Shown: one piece after another, positions 23,301 through 35,001 of the stretch
Position numbering within the stretch: the stretch's first letter is position 1
Layout of the letters: the number at the start of each line of letters is the position of its first letter
Assembly (NCBI GenBank): GCA_021399445.1
Contig: JAJTUQ010000003.1
Coordinates: 4,216,001 to 4,280,000 of the forward strand
DNA from: Xylogone sp. PMI_703
Taxonomy: Eukaryota > Ascomycota > Leotiomycetes
Length of the DNA: 64,000 nucleotides
Direction: 5' to 3'
Position numbers and translations under genes: made by a program
The notes under the pieces: model-generated
What the model was told of the DNA's origin: nothing
The model's input: the letters and a program-made list of their open reading frames with translations, nothing else
Databases searched by the model: none

Positions 23301-25966
23301 GGCCCAAGAGATGGTTCTCGCTTCATATGACTGTCGACGGGACTGACGGATTAATTGGACAGAACGGAATTACCTTGAAACAATCCGCATCTTCGGGAGC
23401 TACCTCCTTTCCACAAGGCCGCGATGCTTTGCAAGATGAACCCAAAGCTCAGCTGCTGGATCCAACGCAACCCTCTTGCACGTTCCTGCTCCGAAGTGCA
23501 GATGCAAGCAACCAACAGCCTTGTAGAATCCAACCTTGGCAAGGCCTCGGTACGAGGTGCTACACCATCTAACGCTCAATGTTCCTGCCAATCATCCACT
23601 TCAGCTGTACGCAACTCCATCAATGTCAGCTTTGACGTCACTTTGATATTTTACAGAATTTGTAATCTCAGCTGCTCCTTCTTGATATTGAACAAGCTGA
23701 TGTCTTCTGTTCGAGTTTGGACATAACTCCGTTGGATGTCCCGCGACCGCCGGAAGGATTCTGTTGTGGTTGTTGCGGAAGCAGATGCGCAAGTGGTGAG
23801 GCTGAGGCTGAGCTGACCAAAAACAAGCTCACTTGCTTGCCTATTTTGTCAGCCTTCTATAACAAGCTACAAGCTCGCAATCAATCGACTTTGTCTCTAG
23901 TTCAAGTTTAGCCTGAATGCGATCGTACGGTGAGTCTAGATATCTAGGACATTATCCACTGCGTCGTCTGCCTTCGAGGCTCCCGATTTGGTCGCAGCCG
24001 GTCATCAGCTATCGCTGTATTTCTCGTCACCGTCTAAGCAACGAGATAAGATGCAACTCAAGGTAAAATCCAGCTATCCACCGTTGCCTTCAGAGTGGCA
24101 TTTAGATGACGTGGCTCACGAGAAACGGTCAGGTCATTTGATCTGATTGTAAAGGTCGAGTAGCATTGTCTAATTCCGACATGGCAAACTACTCGTATAC
24201 AAAACTCGTAACAGGTGGATACCTACCCCAGACAGATTGAAGGCAAAAGGCCAGACCCGAAACTGCCGTGGCCCTACGTCCGTAAACATACAGTACCATC
24301 TCTCACTCCAGCTTACTGACAAACACAGTGTCTCTTTGCGAATACCATAATTACGTGTTATCCAGCTTCGCACGAAAAAGCAAGCCGTTTCGGAAGCCTG
24401 TATCCAAGCGCTTACCGACATCTAATCAAACAACCTTCAGCATCGGTGTCGGATGCCCCATGTTAGCCGCGTGCTACCAGCTGGGATAGAGATTTCAAGC
24501 GAGATTAAAAGACCAGCAAGGGGAAGCTCTCGAATACTTTGGTACTGTACCGGTAGGCCAAGCTACCCGCGTCTCCACCACCAGTCGCGCGCTTAAGCCC
24601 CTGCAGCGCGGCTGAGCAATCTTCATGCGTCATTCCTATTTACAGGTTGAAAAACAGTTCGGATGACAGGTACGTAGGCGATCATGCGAGGTGGGTATAG
24701 TTTCCAATTTCTGTCATTTTGTCTCTCAAGAGCGCGCGTAGCAACGCTTATCGCTACAGGAAACCCGTGCCGCCGCCATCTGGGATGTTGGTTTATGCGG
24801 ATTCGTTGGTGGATTCTGGCGCATGCTGTGACAAAGGAGGAATCTCAGGCGCTTAACTTAAAGTAAGGATGGCGCCAGTCTTTTGATTCCAAACCGCTTG
24901 GACGCCTATACTTGAGGGATCAAGGTTTGGGGTTTGGGGTTCCTGCTCTTTAATTACTTCCTTTTCCTTCTTTATTTTTGGTTTCTTTTGCCTGTCGGCA
25001 TTTATATTTTCTTTGTTTTGTTCTATTGTTTTGCATTACTCTGCCGCTTCCCTTTTGTGTTCACCTTTTTGCGGGATTGTGAAAATGTTGGGTCAAGGGA
25101 TTGAATGATTAAACAGTCTACTTCATCCTTCTGTGATCCTCTCCAGGAACCCCGAAGTTCGTATGAATTTCGGACCCCTTTTGGGTATCTTTTCCTTTGC
25201 TAGCATTCACATTTTATTCACCTCGTGCATGAAATCCGAATATTTGAGTAGCGCATCATTTCATTCTGATCTTTTTATAGAGTGTGTGTTTTCGGTAGGA
25301 GTAGTATAGTACCGTCCTGAACATCTCGCACGTGGTAGGTATTCCAGGTATTCTTATCTGGGCATACGTCAGTCTCCAATTACTTTCTAAACCCAGCTGC
25401 AGAGGTTTAATTGGATAGAATTCTAAGATACCCAAAAATTTCGTTCTGTCCATGAACATACTAGGTAGTTTGGATGGATGGCTACAATGGAATATTATCC
25501 ATCGCCTTTGAGCCCAATCTCATAGATCACTTGGTGGTAAAGCGAGTCAATGTCGCTGCCATTTGTTATCACGAAGCACCTAAGCTGTTTTTGATGATGA
25601 CTATAACAAGCCTAAATGCATGATATTCCATAATTCGACTGCCTACTTATTGCCAGCAGACCCTTGCTTATTCGAAAATCCTTCCAGCACAGAACGCTTT
25701 GGCATTTCTTATTCCAGAATGCTCAGAGCTCTCTTCTACCTCTGTAAGTTCAAGCTTTGTTATGGTTTTAGAACCATGTTTCAGGTTCTCCATTTCCGGT
25801 GATACGACCGATAGAGCTGTGCAGGAATAATCGCATCGAATTGAATAGATGGAGGTTCTAACAGAAATTTCAAGTTGTCGTTCGAAATAAGAGTGGAAGA
25901 CCATATCCCATGTTATCATGCAAAACAGAAAACTACAAATTTCTTAAATAAATGCTTTTACTGGAA

Positions 25967-25999
25967 ATATATATACGCGCGCGCGCGTGTGTGTGTGTG
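25967..25999. repeat. Alternating purine-pyrimidine tract (AT)n-(CG)n-(TG)n, 33 bp
   Basis: The 33 bases alternate strictly purine and pyrimidine: first AT, then CG, then TG dinucleotides. Such tracts can adopt Z-DNA in vitro. It lies in the gene-poor region. Confidence 0.9.
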
Positions 26000-26108
26000 A
26001 CTGCTTCCATAGGATCACTGTTTCTGCGAGCCACCTTACCTGGATCATTATCTGTCTCCTAAGTCTCAATCTTTACTTAGAAACCTTGCTCTCAATATGA
26101 GTGGACGG

Positions 26109-26126
26109 ATATATATATATATATAT
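26109..26126. repeat. (AT)9 microsatellite
   Basis: Eighteen bases of perfect AT dinucleotide repeat in intergenic DNA. Confidence 0.9.
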
Positions 26127-26792
26127 TGGTTCTTGAGCGTATGCTGGCCGACGGGTTTTTCTCTGATTGCTTTTCTCAAACTCTTTGCTACTTCGCTCCA
26201 TTTCGTACATCCTCCTATTTCCAGCTGAGAATAGTAAACGTGTGATAGGAAAAGGGCGGGAGTGTGTTGATCTAGTTTGCTTTCGATGGTTTACCTTGAG
26301 GAATTGTTGCTACATGATAGAAATAGCACAGCAATTAAAGAGGCTTGAATCAATTTCGATTACGATGAGTGACTAGAATGATCAGGAAATTGGCTGGGAA
26401 GAAAAGATGTCTTTGAGCATTTTAACATTTAAGTATCGTATCAACTGCAGTAAGTCAAATGATCGGTGAAATGTCCTCAAAAGATATTATATTCAATCTT
26501 ATAGAATATATCTTTCATCTTCTCAAAGAAGGAGTATAAATATAAGGTATATAGGGGGTATCCACAATGCTCTATACCGATATGGACTCAAGCATCTCAG
26601 AAAGATAAAATAAACAGCTGGCCGGCCGGTTTAGTCCATAAATCCCAGCCCAACTCCTTGAGCACGTTGTATTTCTGCCCTTGGAAGAAAGTAAAAAATT
26701 CCTAGCCAATCCAAAAACTCCTTCTTTCGTAAGCAGGTGATAAAGTCTCGTTATATTCATTATCCAGGGTGTCTCTTTCCATGTAGTGCATT

Positions 26793-29700
26793 TCACTCCT
26801 CATCATCACACCATCCACCTCGTTCAACTAGAAATCCCTTGATTCGTTCCATAATGCCCTTGATTTCGCTCCCAAGCCCTTCGCTCCAGAGCTTTTCTAC
26901 ATCTCGGACCTTGTCTTTCAAATCATCGGTAAGTCTCTTTTCTTCATCTCTCTCGACCTCTTTCAGCTCTCCATCGACATCCTCTTCTCTTTCTCCCTGA
27001 AGAAGCCGCTGCGCACGCATGAGCCTACAGTTGGCAGCTGTCACACCGCCCTTGACTTCATGCAACAAGCATAACAGATTAATTTGGCTCTCAATAAACT
27101 GGTATGTGCTCTTCTCGCAGTGACTGAGAAGGCTATGGAGATACTGTAATGGCCAATCGTAATACCTGGGGTTCTCCTCATACTCAGCCTGTGGGATCTG
27201 GATTCGAAATGTCTCTAGATCTTTCCCATCGCGCGGGATCTTTTCCACCAATCTGCTCAAACTCGGTGCAATGTCCCAAAACGCAGATAGCTGTACTTCA
27301 ACACCCCTGACGACATTTTCCTCAATGATATCCATGAATTCCTCCGTGCGTTTGAGGATTTCCTGTTCGAACGCCACCTTTCTCTTTGCTGCATCATCGG
27401 CAAAGAAGGCAACTGCATTCTTGTATTTGTCATCATTACCGGATAGTCGGTAGGGCGTAACGACCACTTCCTTATATCGATCATTGCGGTCACTGAGGAG
27501 TTCATATACTTCTCTATGCAGTTGTTCCCTCGCTTCAAATATCCATTTCAGTAGTGTAAGCTTTTCAAGCAATTCGGGTTGCTCGTCTCCTTCCTCCTGC
27601 GTTTGGTTAGGATTTTGTTGCTGAGCATCTACGAAAAGTTTTGATCGTAGCTGTGTGAACAGTTCCGTCGCACGGTTTATCCGGTCCATCAAGATATCAT
27701 TAACTGGCAGGACTACAACAGTTTGGAAGAGGTCGAAATCTGCTTTCGAGGCCTCTTTGGTCTTCTCCTGCTCAGACGCAAGAGCTGTGGCTTCAACCAC
27801 CGCAGCTTCTGCGTAGGTCATCTTACCAGCTTCTATCTCTCGCTGAATATTGAGTCGCATGGAACTACGTTTCTTCGCCGTTGCTTCTGCGAGCTGATCT
27901 CGATTTTCATTGCTTGTTTTCAGGAATCGCTCTTTTGCTGCTTGAACCTCGGTGAAGTCGCTAATCGAGCGGACCACGGTGCGGATGGATGTTAGGTCAG
28001 GGTGGTTATTATTCACTGCTGGGTGGTGACGGGGAAATGGAGGAGGTAAAGTTACAAGACGAGAAACATCAAGATGGTTTGGGTTTGGGGTAACCGGGGC
28101 TGGAGAGAATGGACTGGACGATTTTCCTGCGGTGTGTAGCGCAGGATGAGAAGCAGGGTTCTCGTGTAGACCAGTCTTTTCTGGTGGGTACTCGTTGGGA
28201 CCATAGATTTGGCTGTTGCTGGGCCCTGGTGAGGCTTGTCCACTCACATGGCTGAGGCTCTCCCCCTCAAATTGCATGGCTTCTCGCAGTTCCCGAGGCA
28301 TACCCATATATTTCGATTCACGCTTTGATCGCTCAAGACGGCTCGATGGTGTACCCGTCGATCCGTCCTGGCTTACTTCCCACCATCTACTTGACGGTCT
28401 TCCTCGAGAGTCTGACCCATCCGGTGCTTCACTAACGCTCATGCTGGGGATTGGGGATAACGATGGCCTGTATTCCGTCCACCACGTTGCATCAGGTCTC
28501 ATCTTCGCGGGAGAAGGTCCTGCTGAAGCAGATGTTGGCTCAGAAGACGGCAGAGAGATATCCTGCGGATTGGACACCGAACCGGCATATGATCTTTGGT
28601 CAGAGGCAGAATCTGGAGTCCAGCCGCTTGTACGTGAGGCGGCTGACTCTCTGCGGGAGTTAGTGGAGGGCCTGAAGAGATCCCGGGTGAGCTCCAGGAT
28701 TTCAGAGCCCATGACATCAATTGCTGCAGCATATCGATCTCTCCTCAGACGTGATTCGGCAACAATAAACTCAGCAAATATTCGAACGCGTTCTTCGTCA
28801 GTTTTCGCGGCAGCTTCTCTTAAGGCAAATGCTTGGTGGCGTTCATTAGCAGAGCGGGCGAATTGATCTGCTTGAGACTCTTGAGCTGACGGGCCATTCA
28901 CAGAAGACTGTCGAGACCCTGGCCGTGATGGCATTAGGGGGATTGTGTCGATCGGATCAATATTGGGAGCGTGTAGTATATGGGAGATAGGTCGAGGCGG
29001 CGATGCTAGAGAGAGTCGTGATTGAGGTGGAGGAGTAGGAAGTGATTTTGGCGGAATTGCTGGAGAGGCCTCCTTTTGTGGGACTGGAGGTTGGTTCGGC
29101 GAAAAGGGTGGTGTAGGTGCTTCGGGACGTCTAGATGAGTTGAGCGGCCGGGGAGTGGATCCTCTAGAGTCAGGATTTGGTGTCACGCCTGGAGTAGAGA
29201 GGTTAGCAGAGTGTGGTGTACGCTGACTTGTATCTGCAGTTCTCGGTGTATCTGTCAAGTTGGACCGCCCACTTCTTGGTGTCGACCTCGTAATGGTCGG
29301 TCGACGGGTAAGCGTGTTGCTGGCCGGTAGTGTTATATCTGCCGGTGTGATAGCCTCAGCCCAAGGGTTATTGGAAGGACTTTCGGTGGCGACAGCCTTG
29401 CCCGTCCTGCTCTCGCTCCTCCTTTCACGGATACTCTTCGGTTCTCCTCTCAACGCACCAGCCCTAATCAAACCAGAGGAACTGGACCCTGAGTTTGACT
29501 CGACGGCATTGTTACTCGAGCCAATACTGGAAGTTACGCTGGAAGTATCGATGGTTAAGCCTCTATTTGGGGATCTTCCTCTCACAGATACGGCTTCATC
29601 TACCCAGCCGGCAGGTGTTGGAGGAACAGGTCCCAGATTTGAGATTGGCTGTGGCCTTCGTACCAGCGGTGCAGTGACGTATTCGGTTGTCCGATTCATA

Positions 29701-30648
29701 CTCTGCGACCTAGAATGTGGTGGAGGGCCAGGGGGAGGTGGAGGCAAAGGCATGCCAGGCTCCCATCTCGTCACTGATGAGCCACGCGAGCGAGCGGAAG
29801 TAGGAGTACCTATAGCTCCAGCCGATGCGGCTCTCCTGGCTGCTGGAGGGACGGGCTCTGGAAATGCCGATCTATCGTCATCGGACGGAGGAGGAGTTGG
29901 AGTGTTCGTCTGAATAATCATTGACCGTCGGTAGTTGGCTGCATGGTCCCTGCTTGCTTCCACAGGTGGCTGTTGTGGAGGCTGTTGTGGAGTTTCTGGC
30001 GCATTGGACCTTCTAGAGAATGGAGACAGGGAGAAGAAGGGCTGTCTCTCTGTTGAACCTGCTCGACCTCGAGAGTTGCCGGGAGGAGGAGGAAAGATGG
30101 GTGTTGCGTTGACCTCAGGTGCAGGTCGATACGCGGTCACCATAGGGGCTCGAGTTGCAGGCGATATGGCAGATGTGGGATCTTCAGATGCTGCGCGCTG
30201 GCTCCTAGGTGGAGAATATGGGGGCGGGGCGGGAATGGTTACTAAAGAAGTATGTCAGACCAAGAACAGCGTTGTATATTAATTTCATATCACAAGGCAA
30301 CACGAGTTTGTGAATAGTACATCACAGGAATTTCGATATGTTCTTGAAAGGAAATATGTATTTACCATCTGGATCCTGGTGCCTTGACGGGTAATGACTG
30401 GCCTGCTCGGAGCCTCCAGCTGGTGATGCAATCCATTGTTGCGGGTTGTACTGGCGCACAGCACTTACAGGCGTTGGCGTGTAAGCGGCGGTAGAGTGGT
30501 AACCAAACGGCGCGCTCAATGATGAGGCAGAGATTGCGGTGGCCGGCGTACCAGCAAGGTGCTGCTGGTGTTGCTGCTGCTGCACGATCGAGGTGGCTAT
30601 GGGGTTGAGTTCGAGCCGGCGACGAGCTTGATCCCTCAACGAACTCAT
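26793..30648 (-). CDS. Large proline/serine-rich protein with C-terminal helical domain, unknown function
   Basis: Two exons on the minus strand: 30648-30366 and 30241-26793 (124-bp intron), giving 1243 aa. I do not recognise the family. The first ~640 residues are intrinsically disordered: rich in Pro, Ser and Arg, with many SP/TP sites, a Gln/His run near residue 25 and PPPPGPPP-type proline stretches near 180-190 that could bind SH3, WW or profilin-type partners. The C-terminal ~480 residues are strongly helical and charged. They include a FADDAAKRKVAFEQEILKR coiled-coil-like stretch and a region with conserved-looking aromatic motifs (YYDWPLQYLHSLL, CEKSTYQFIESQ). The layout (disordered N-terminus, helical C-terminus) is that of a scaffold or cortical protein, but this is inference. 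The start is the first ATG of exon 1, and the intron is fixed by phase (DPD/V join). Confidence 0.8.
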
Positions 30649-32842
30649 TGTACCTGTCGCTACCGTATCACTGTCCTCGGTGGTCGAGTTTGTTCGAGGC
30701 GGCTGAGCTTAAAATAGAAACAACACAAGACAGGAACAAGTGACCAGGCACCGCTTAACAGCACCAGCTCCTCAGACCTCGACAGAGAGCTCCCGCAAGA
30801 ATTGGCGAGGGGACAGGACTGCCCATCTGGAGTGGAGTGAAGATGGAGAGAGGAGGGGAGGTGAGGAGTAGAAGAAGGAAAAGGACGAAGACGGGGAATA
30901 ATTAAGAATCGGGACTACTGTATATGGGAAGGGGTGTTGAGGCTCGATCAGAAGTCTATTTTCATGGAGCGGCGTGCAGAGGGACCCCCCTTCGTGCTTA
31001 TCGCCTACCGCCTAATCATTCCTGGAGCGGTGATGCAACCTCGTCTTCGCTCCCTCCTTGCGAGGTGCGTTTGGCCCCAAACGTCCCAGGCGTGCCTTTT
31101 CTGCCCGTCACATCGCCTGGTGCCCCTCGAGCCAGAGGGCGGGGCGACCGGGGCCCTGAGTGGTTGCGGGTGCGGGCCTCTCGACCCAGACGTGCAGCTG
31201 CACGGGCCCAGGGTCCAAAAATGGCAGCAGACCCGCCAACGCCATTGGCCTGCCCACAGCTGTGGGTTGGCTGGGAGCGCTAGCGCGGAACGGATGTGGC
31301 CAATGGTAGCGTGGAGTGGTGCGGCTAGCGCCCAGAGCCTAATGCTAGTGGTTGGTGCTCGGCGCTTAGAATCTTCATGCGACTTGCGGGTTTGCAGGGC
31401 ACGGGCCCCCTCCCTCGTTTCTCTGCAAGTGATGCTGGTCACCTTTCCTTGGAGACTCTTGCAGTTGTACTGTATCAGCGGTAGTGCGATATCACCGCGA
31501 CGGGTGTAGTCGGGGTGGATGAGACGCGCTCATAACCTCGGACGCGTTGAGAAGTAGCCCATTCTAAAATCCATGGTAATGGGTGGTTTTAGATTGGTGC
31601 TTGAACCTCGAGCATTGAGTACGTTGTCTCACAGGCCGTACGAAGATGAGAGCAATCATGATGCCGATATTGCTGTAAAATCGAATCAGCTGATGCTGAA
31701 ATAGATACCAGAATCATAGTAGTGCTAATCTGGAAATCCTGTAGGGCTGCTCGACTAAAGCCGTTGCCTTTGTGCAACGCGAAATGGCGGGCACCTGGCT
31801 GGACCTTCTGGTACCAGGGCCCTTGGTGCGCAGGGTTCCAGCAACGCCGTGTGTAGCAAATTAGGTGCTTGTATGCAGGGCGAACTGGATGTGATAGAAG
31901 TATTCACACCGTATGCTAAGTATATCTCACTTATCATGTCGGTACTTGAGTGCCTGGGACGGGGCGTTGTATTCTCTGCTGAAGAAGCTGGATCCAAGTC
32001 GTGAGTAGGTTTGGAATCCAGTGTCGCTTCGTCAGGCTGTCATCTACTGCGCCGGTTTCACGCTGCTCATTACTGACTGCAACCAGTTTTAGCTGCTATC
32101 TGCCGTTATGCATTCTCACCGTTCAGCCAAGAACGAACCGTGTGTGTTCTTGAATATTCGAATGGGTACTCCCCAATGGTGCGGAGCGAGGGTATGGTAC
32201 CGTAGTGTTGTACCCTAGCGCATGCAGGCGTTGGCGTGCATAGCGCCCTCTTTTCCGGTGCGGTGGAGCCATTTTGCAAATCTAATTATAGGCAGTAAAA
32301 TGTGACTGGAATTGGTGTTATTTCTCTGCTGGTGAAAGGACAATCAGTTGTTGAATGACGATACTCTGCGAGACATTGAAAGATCTAGTAAGATTCCCAA
32401 TATCGCTCTGACTAATTCGATAGCAAAGTACTCTTATTTCATCCGATAGTTTCTGTGTACACCTTGTCCCACTGTTGATCTAAAATCTTAGTCAAGTTGA
32501 CCCCTACCACACTCATCAATTGGAGTATATATTTAAGCCTCACTAAAGAGTGTTTCATTTTTGTGAATCGATCTTATCCCGTCACTGGCAAATAGCCGAT
32601 GTCGTTCCTATGAGCCTGTGTTCCCATGTCGTACATGGCAGTAGCTTTCCGTACGTCCTTCATTGGATCCATCAAGTAATAATTGGTTCTTGATCAAATA
32701 ACTCCTGCACTGTCATATATGCATGACGCATCTGGGCTTTCCACTTTCTGTTCCTTGATTGTTTCCACTTTTGTGTACTCTCTGGCACTGAGCTTGTGTA
32801 TCCACATGTCAAGAATCTGATGTGCAATGCAGGGGACGTTCT
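30649..32842. other. Intergenic region, 2.2 kb, upstream of proline-rich gene
   Basis: It contains the promoter of the minus-strand proline-rich gene and the 3' flank of FMC1. The part 30950-31350 is notably G+C-rich, with chance open frames on both strands (30924-31509). No gene, RNA or repeat is recognised. Confidence 0.5.
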
Positions 32843-33184
32843 TTACTCCTTCTTCCCTTGGTTCAGGAATTCTTCGGGCAAGTCCATACCCACTCTTCTA
32901 GCCGTCAAGCGAACCTTTTCCTCTTGATCCATACCCATTCCTGGGTTGTACCTCTCTATGAGTGTGGCATACATCCGCTGTGCCTTCACATACTGAAGAA
33001 ACTGTTCAGCTTCATCAATTGATCTGGTCGATGTGGGCGATTCGATAGTTTCTCGGATCCGTTTCTGGAGAGGTGTGCGGGATCGCTCGGCAAGAGATCG
33101 TGGAGGAAGTTCGCGAAGGAATGATCGGTAAATAGAGCGCAGCTTTGTAGGTGTCGTAGTGGACATCTTGAGAGTGGATGGCAT
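32843..33184 (-). CDS. fmc1: Mitochondrial ATP synthase assembly factor FMC1 (LYR family)
   Basis: Single exon, 113 aa from the ATG at 33184 (an in-frame ATG at 33166 would give 107 aa). The N-terminal region KLRSIYRSFLRELPPR matches the LYR-like start of Fmc1 proteins, followed by basic helices and a C-terminal LPEEFLNQG. In yeast Fmc1 helps Atp12 assemble the F1 alpha and beta subunits in the matrix. The size is close to that of short FMC1 proteins. It is divergently transcribed from the Mrx8-like GTPase with about 220 bp between starts, so the two probably share a promoter region. Confidence 0.8.
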   Translation of the reverse strand: MPSTLKMSTTTPTKLRSIYRSFLRELPPRSLAERSRTPLQKRIRETIESPTSTRSIDEAEQFLQYVKAQRMYATLIERYNPGMGMDQEEKVRLTARRVGMDLPEEFLNQGKKE

Positions 33185-33402
33185 GTGGTTGAGTTTGAGT
33201 TTGAGTTCGAGATGAAAATGGATTGTGCGATGTTTTTTGAGGGTGGAGCGGAATCGGAATTTAGATGGAATGCGCTAGACTAGCTCTAGCTCCCATGCAG
33301 CCTTGCGAGGCGCTATCCATGTTTTGCAGGCACAGCCTCGAAGCTTGAGAAGCTTGAACCATATCTTCATTCTTATTGATGTAGTACTCTTCTTTGGCCT
33401 CG

Positions 33403-34374
33403 ATGGCGGACTTCTCCAAGTTACAGCCCTGTCTCCGAGTGAGATCCTTCGAGACTCTAGTTGCACAGCATTCCAGAAGGCCGCTTGCGACGGCTCCTCC
33501 AAAGCACGCCTCGTCTAAACTCTTCTCTTCTTCCAAATCACGCCCTCACCTGGACCTTCCTCCAACAGCACTCTCTTGGTACTGGGATACAATTCCTCCG
33601 ACATCCTTACAATTAAGTCATGCATCCCAATTTTTTGAGTCCCATCCGCCAACATTTCTATGGTCAGCCCCAAAATTTAAAACGATGTCTTTTGGTGACA
33701 GTCCTGAAATTTGCTTTCTTGGACGCTCCAATGTGGGGAAGTCTTCATTATTGAATGCATTACTAGGCAAGAAACTAGCTCACACTAGTTCTAAACCAGG
33801 GCGAACAAGAGCCATGAATGCGTTTGCAGTTGGTGGAGAAGAGGATAACGGGAAGAATAGACTGGTGGTGCTTGATATGCCGGGTTACGGTAAGGGCGGT
33901 AGGGCAGAATGGGGAGAAGAAATATTGAAGTATCTAGAGAAAAGAAAACAACTAAGGAGGGCCTTTCTACTGGTAGACGCAGAACATGGAGTCAAGACCG
34001 GGGATGAGCAGATTCTTGCTCTATTCAAGCAGCAGGGTATACCATTTCAGGTTGTTTTAAGCAAGGTTGACAAGGTCCTATTTCACGGCAGTAGGATGCC
34101 TAGCCAGGGTGCTCTAGAGGCGAGGCTTGCAGACCTAAGAAGGACCATGGAAACTGTAAAAGATAATATTTTGCCGGAAACCGAAGACGACGAAGGTGGT
34201 CTTGGAGAAGTCATTTCATGCAGCTCAGAAAAATGGATTGAAGGTAAACGACTGGGAATTGATGCTGTCAGGTTTGCCATGTTGAGAGCAGCTGGTCTGG
34301 AATTAGAGGCTAAACCGAAACCGGTAGAGCAAGTCGAGATTATCTCTCACGAGGATATACAGTACCTGAAGTGA
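33403..34374 (+). CDS. EngB/YihA-type GTPase, mitochondrial (Mrx8-like)
   Basis: Single exon, 323 aa from the ATG at 33403. Upstream in-frame sequence begins at a non-ATG codon. The N-terminal ~90 residues are rich in Arg, Ser and Ala with almost no acidic residues, as expected for a mitochondrial presequence. The G domain has the P-loop GRSNVGKSSLL (about 107-117), a G2 Thr in PGRTRAMN, G3 DMPGYG and G4 SKVDKV. This motif order, with GYGKG in switch II, is specific for the TrmE-Era-EngA-EngB class, EngB branch. Bacterial EngB acts in large ribosomal subunit assembly; yeast Mrx8 is mitochondrial and linked to mitochondrial translation. The function in this organism is inferred from family and presequence. 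Confidence 0.88.
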   Translation: MADFSKLQPCLRVRSFETLVAQHSRRPLATAPPKHASSKLFSSSKSRPHLDLPPTALSWYWDTIPPTSLQLSHASQFFESHPPTFLWSAPKFKTMSFGDSPEICFLGRSNVGKSSLLNALLGKKLAHTSSKPGRTRAMNAFAVGGEEDNGKNRLVVLDMPGYGKGGRAEWGEEILKYLEKRKQLRRAFLLVDAEHGVKTGDEQILALFKQQGIPFQVVLSKVDKVLFHGSRMPSQGALEARLADLRRTMETVKDNILPETEDDEGGLGEVISCSSEKWIEGKRLGIDAVRFAMLRAAGLELEAKPKPVEQVEIISHEDIQYLK

Positions 34375-35001
34375 CGAATATGGCGGGTCCAGTTGGATGA
34401 TAAGAATTCAGTATGATATATCTCGCTAGGGTATAGGATGTGTTGGCACGCATGCTGGAAGGCTGCATGATGCCATAGAGACTGACGATCCGTCATAAAC
34501 AATTGTTAGGAAACAATGATTGCCTCGTGTGCGATAATAGAGGCCCTGTAAATTCCTTCAAGAATGTTTGGCCGGATAACTCTGTTTCCGATATGCTAGA
34601 GCAGTCTCGCTAGGATGGAGCATTTTACGGTAGTTCTCACAGTCCGGGCCGATGGTTGACGGGCTTTATGCAAGCAAGGCAATTGAAAACGGGAAAAATC
34701 CAGCCGATGCAACAGCTTCTTTTAGTCCGCGTCAGCCTTATCCGGAACTCTTATGATCTGCGCCGCTCTTGACATCACTGTAAGTATATGACTAAGCAAT
34801 TCATTGGACGAGCCCTTCTTATTGCAGGCCAGTGAGATCTTAATTAAGCCGCCCGTCGCGCTCCATCAGTGTAAATGTTTACTTCTCTAGTAATCTGAGT
34901 AAGTATTATTGCTTCACAGTATAGCCCAATGTCATTTAATTTCCCAATAATAACTCTATAAACTCCTCTCCGGTATTCCGGCTATAAGCATTGCATCCCC
35001 A
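34375..35001. other. Intergenic region between EngB-like GTPase and FUSC-like gene
   Basis: About 0.6 kb that should hold the 3' UTR of the GTPase and the promoter of the membrane protein. No other feature is seen. Confidence 0.5.

Larger units (their letters stand above)
20321..26792. other. Gene-poor region, about 6.5 kb
   Basis: No frame here is long or motif-bearing, and none can be linked to neighbours by convincing splice sites. The longest frames (23186-23572, 22683-23060, 21480-21770) have mixed composition and no heptads, signal peptides or domains. The stretch contains a CA/GT/CG alternating tract and an AT microsatellite, listed separately, and a T-rich segment near 24940-25050. 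It lies between two minus-strand genes, so part should be the cyclin promoter and part the 3' flank of the proline-rich gene. A long non-coding RNA is possible but nothing in the sequence proves one. Confidence 0.5.

Noticed and set aside
23186..23572. 128-codon plus-strand frame in the gene-poor interval
   Set aside because: No motif, no signal peptide and no linked exon, and a frame of this length is expected by chance in a 7-kb interval.
28216..28866. 216-codon plus-strand frame opposite the proline-rich protein gene
   Set aside because: Antisense shadow of Ser/Pro-rich coding sequence, and it would lie wholly within another gene.
30934..31509. 191-codon plus-strand frame in G+C-rich intergenic DNA
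   Set aside because: High G+C lowers stop frequency; opposing frames are open over the same bases and no motif is present.
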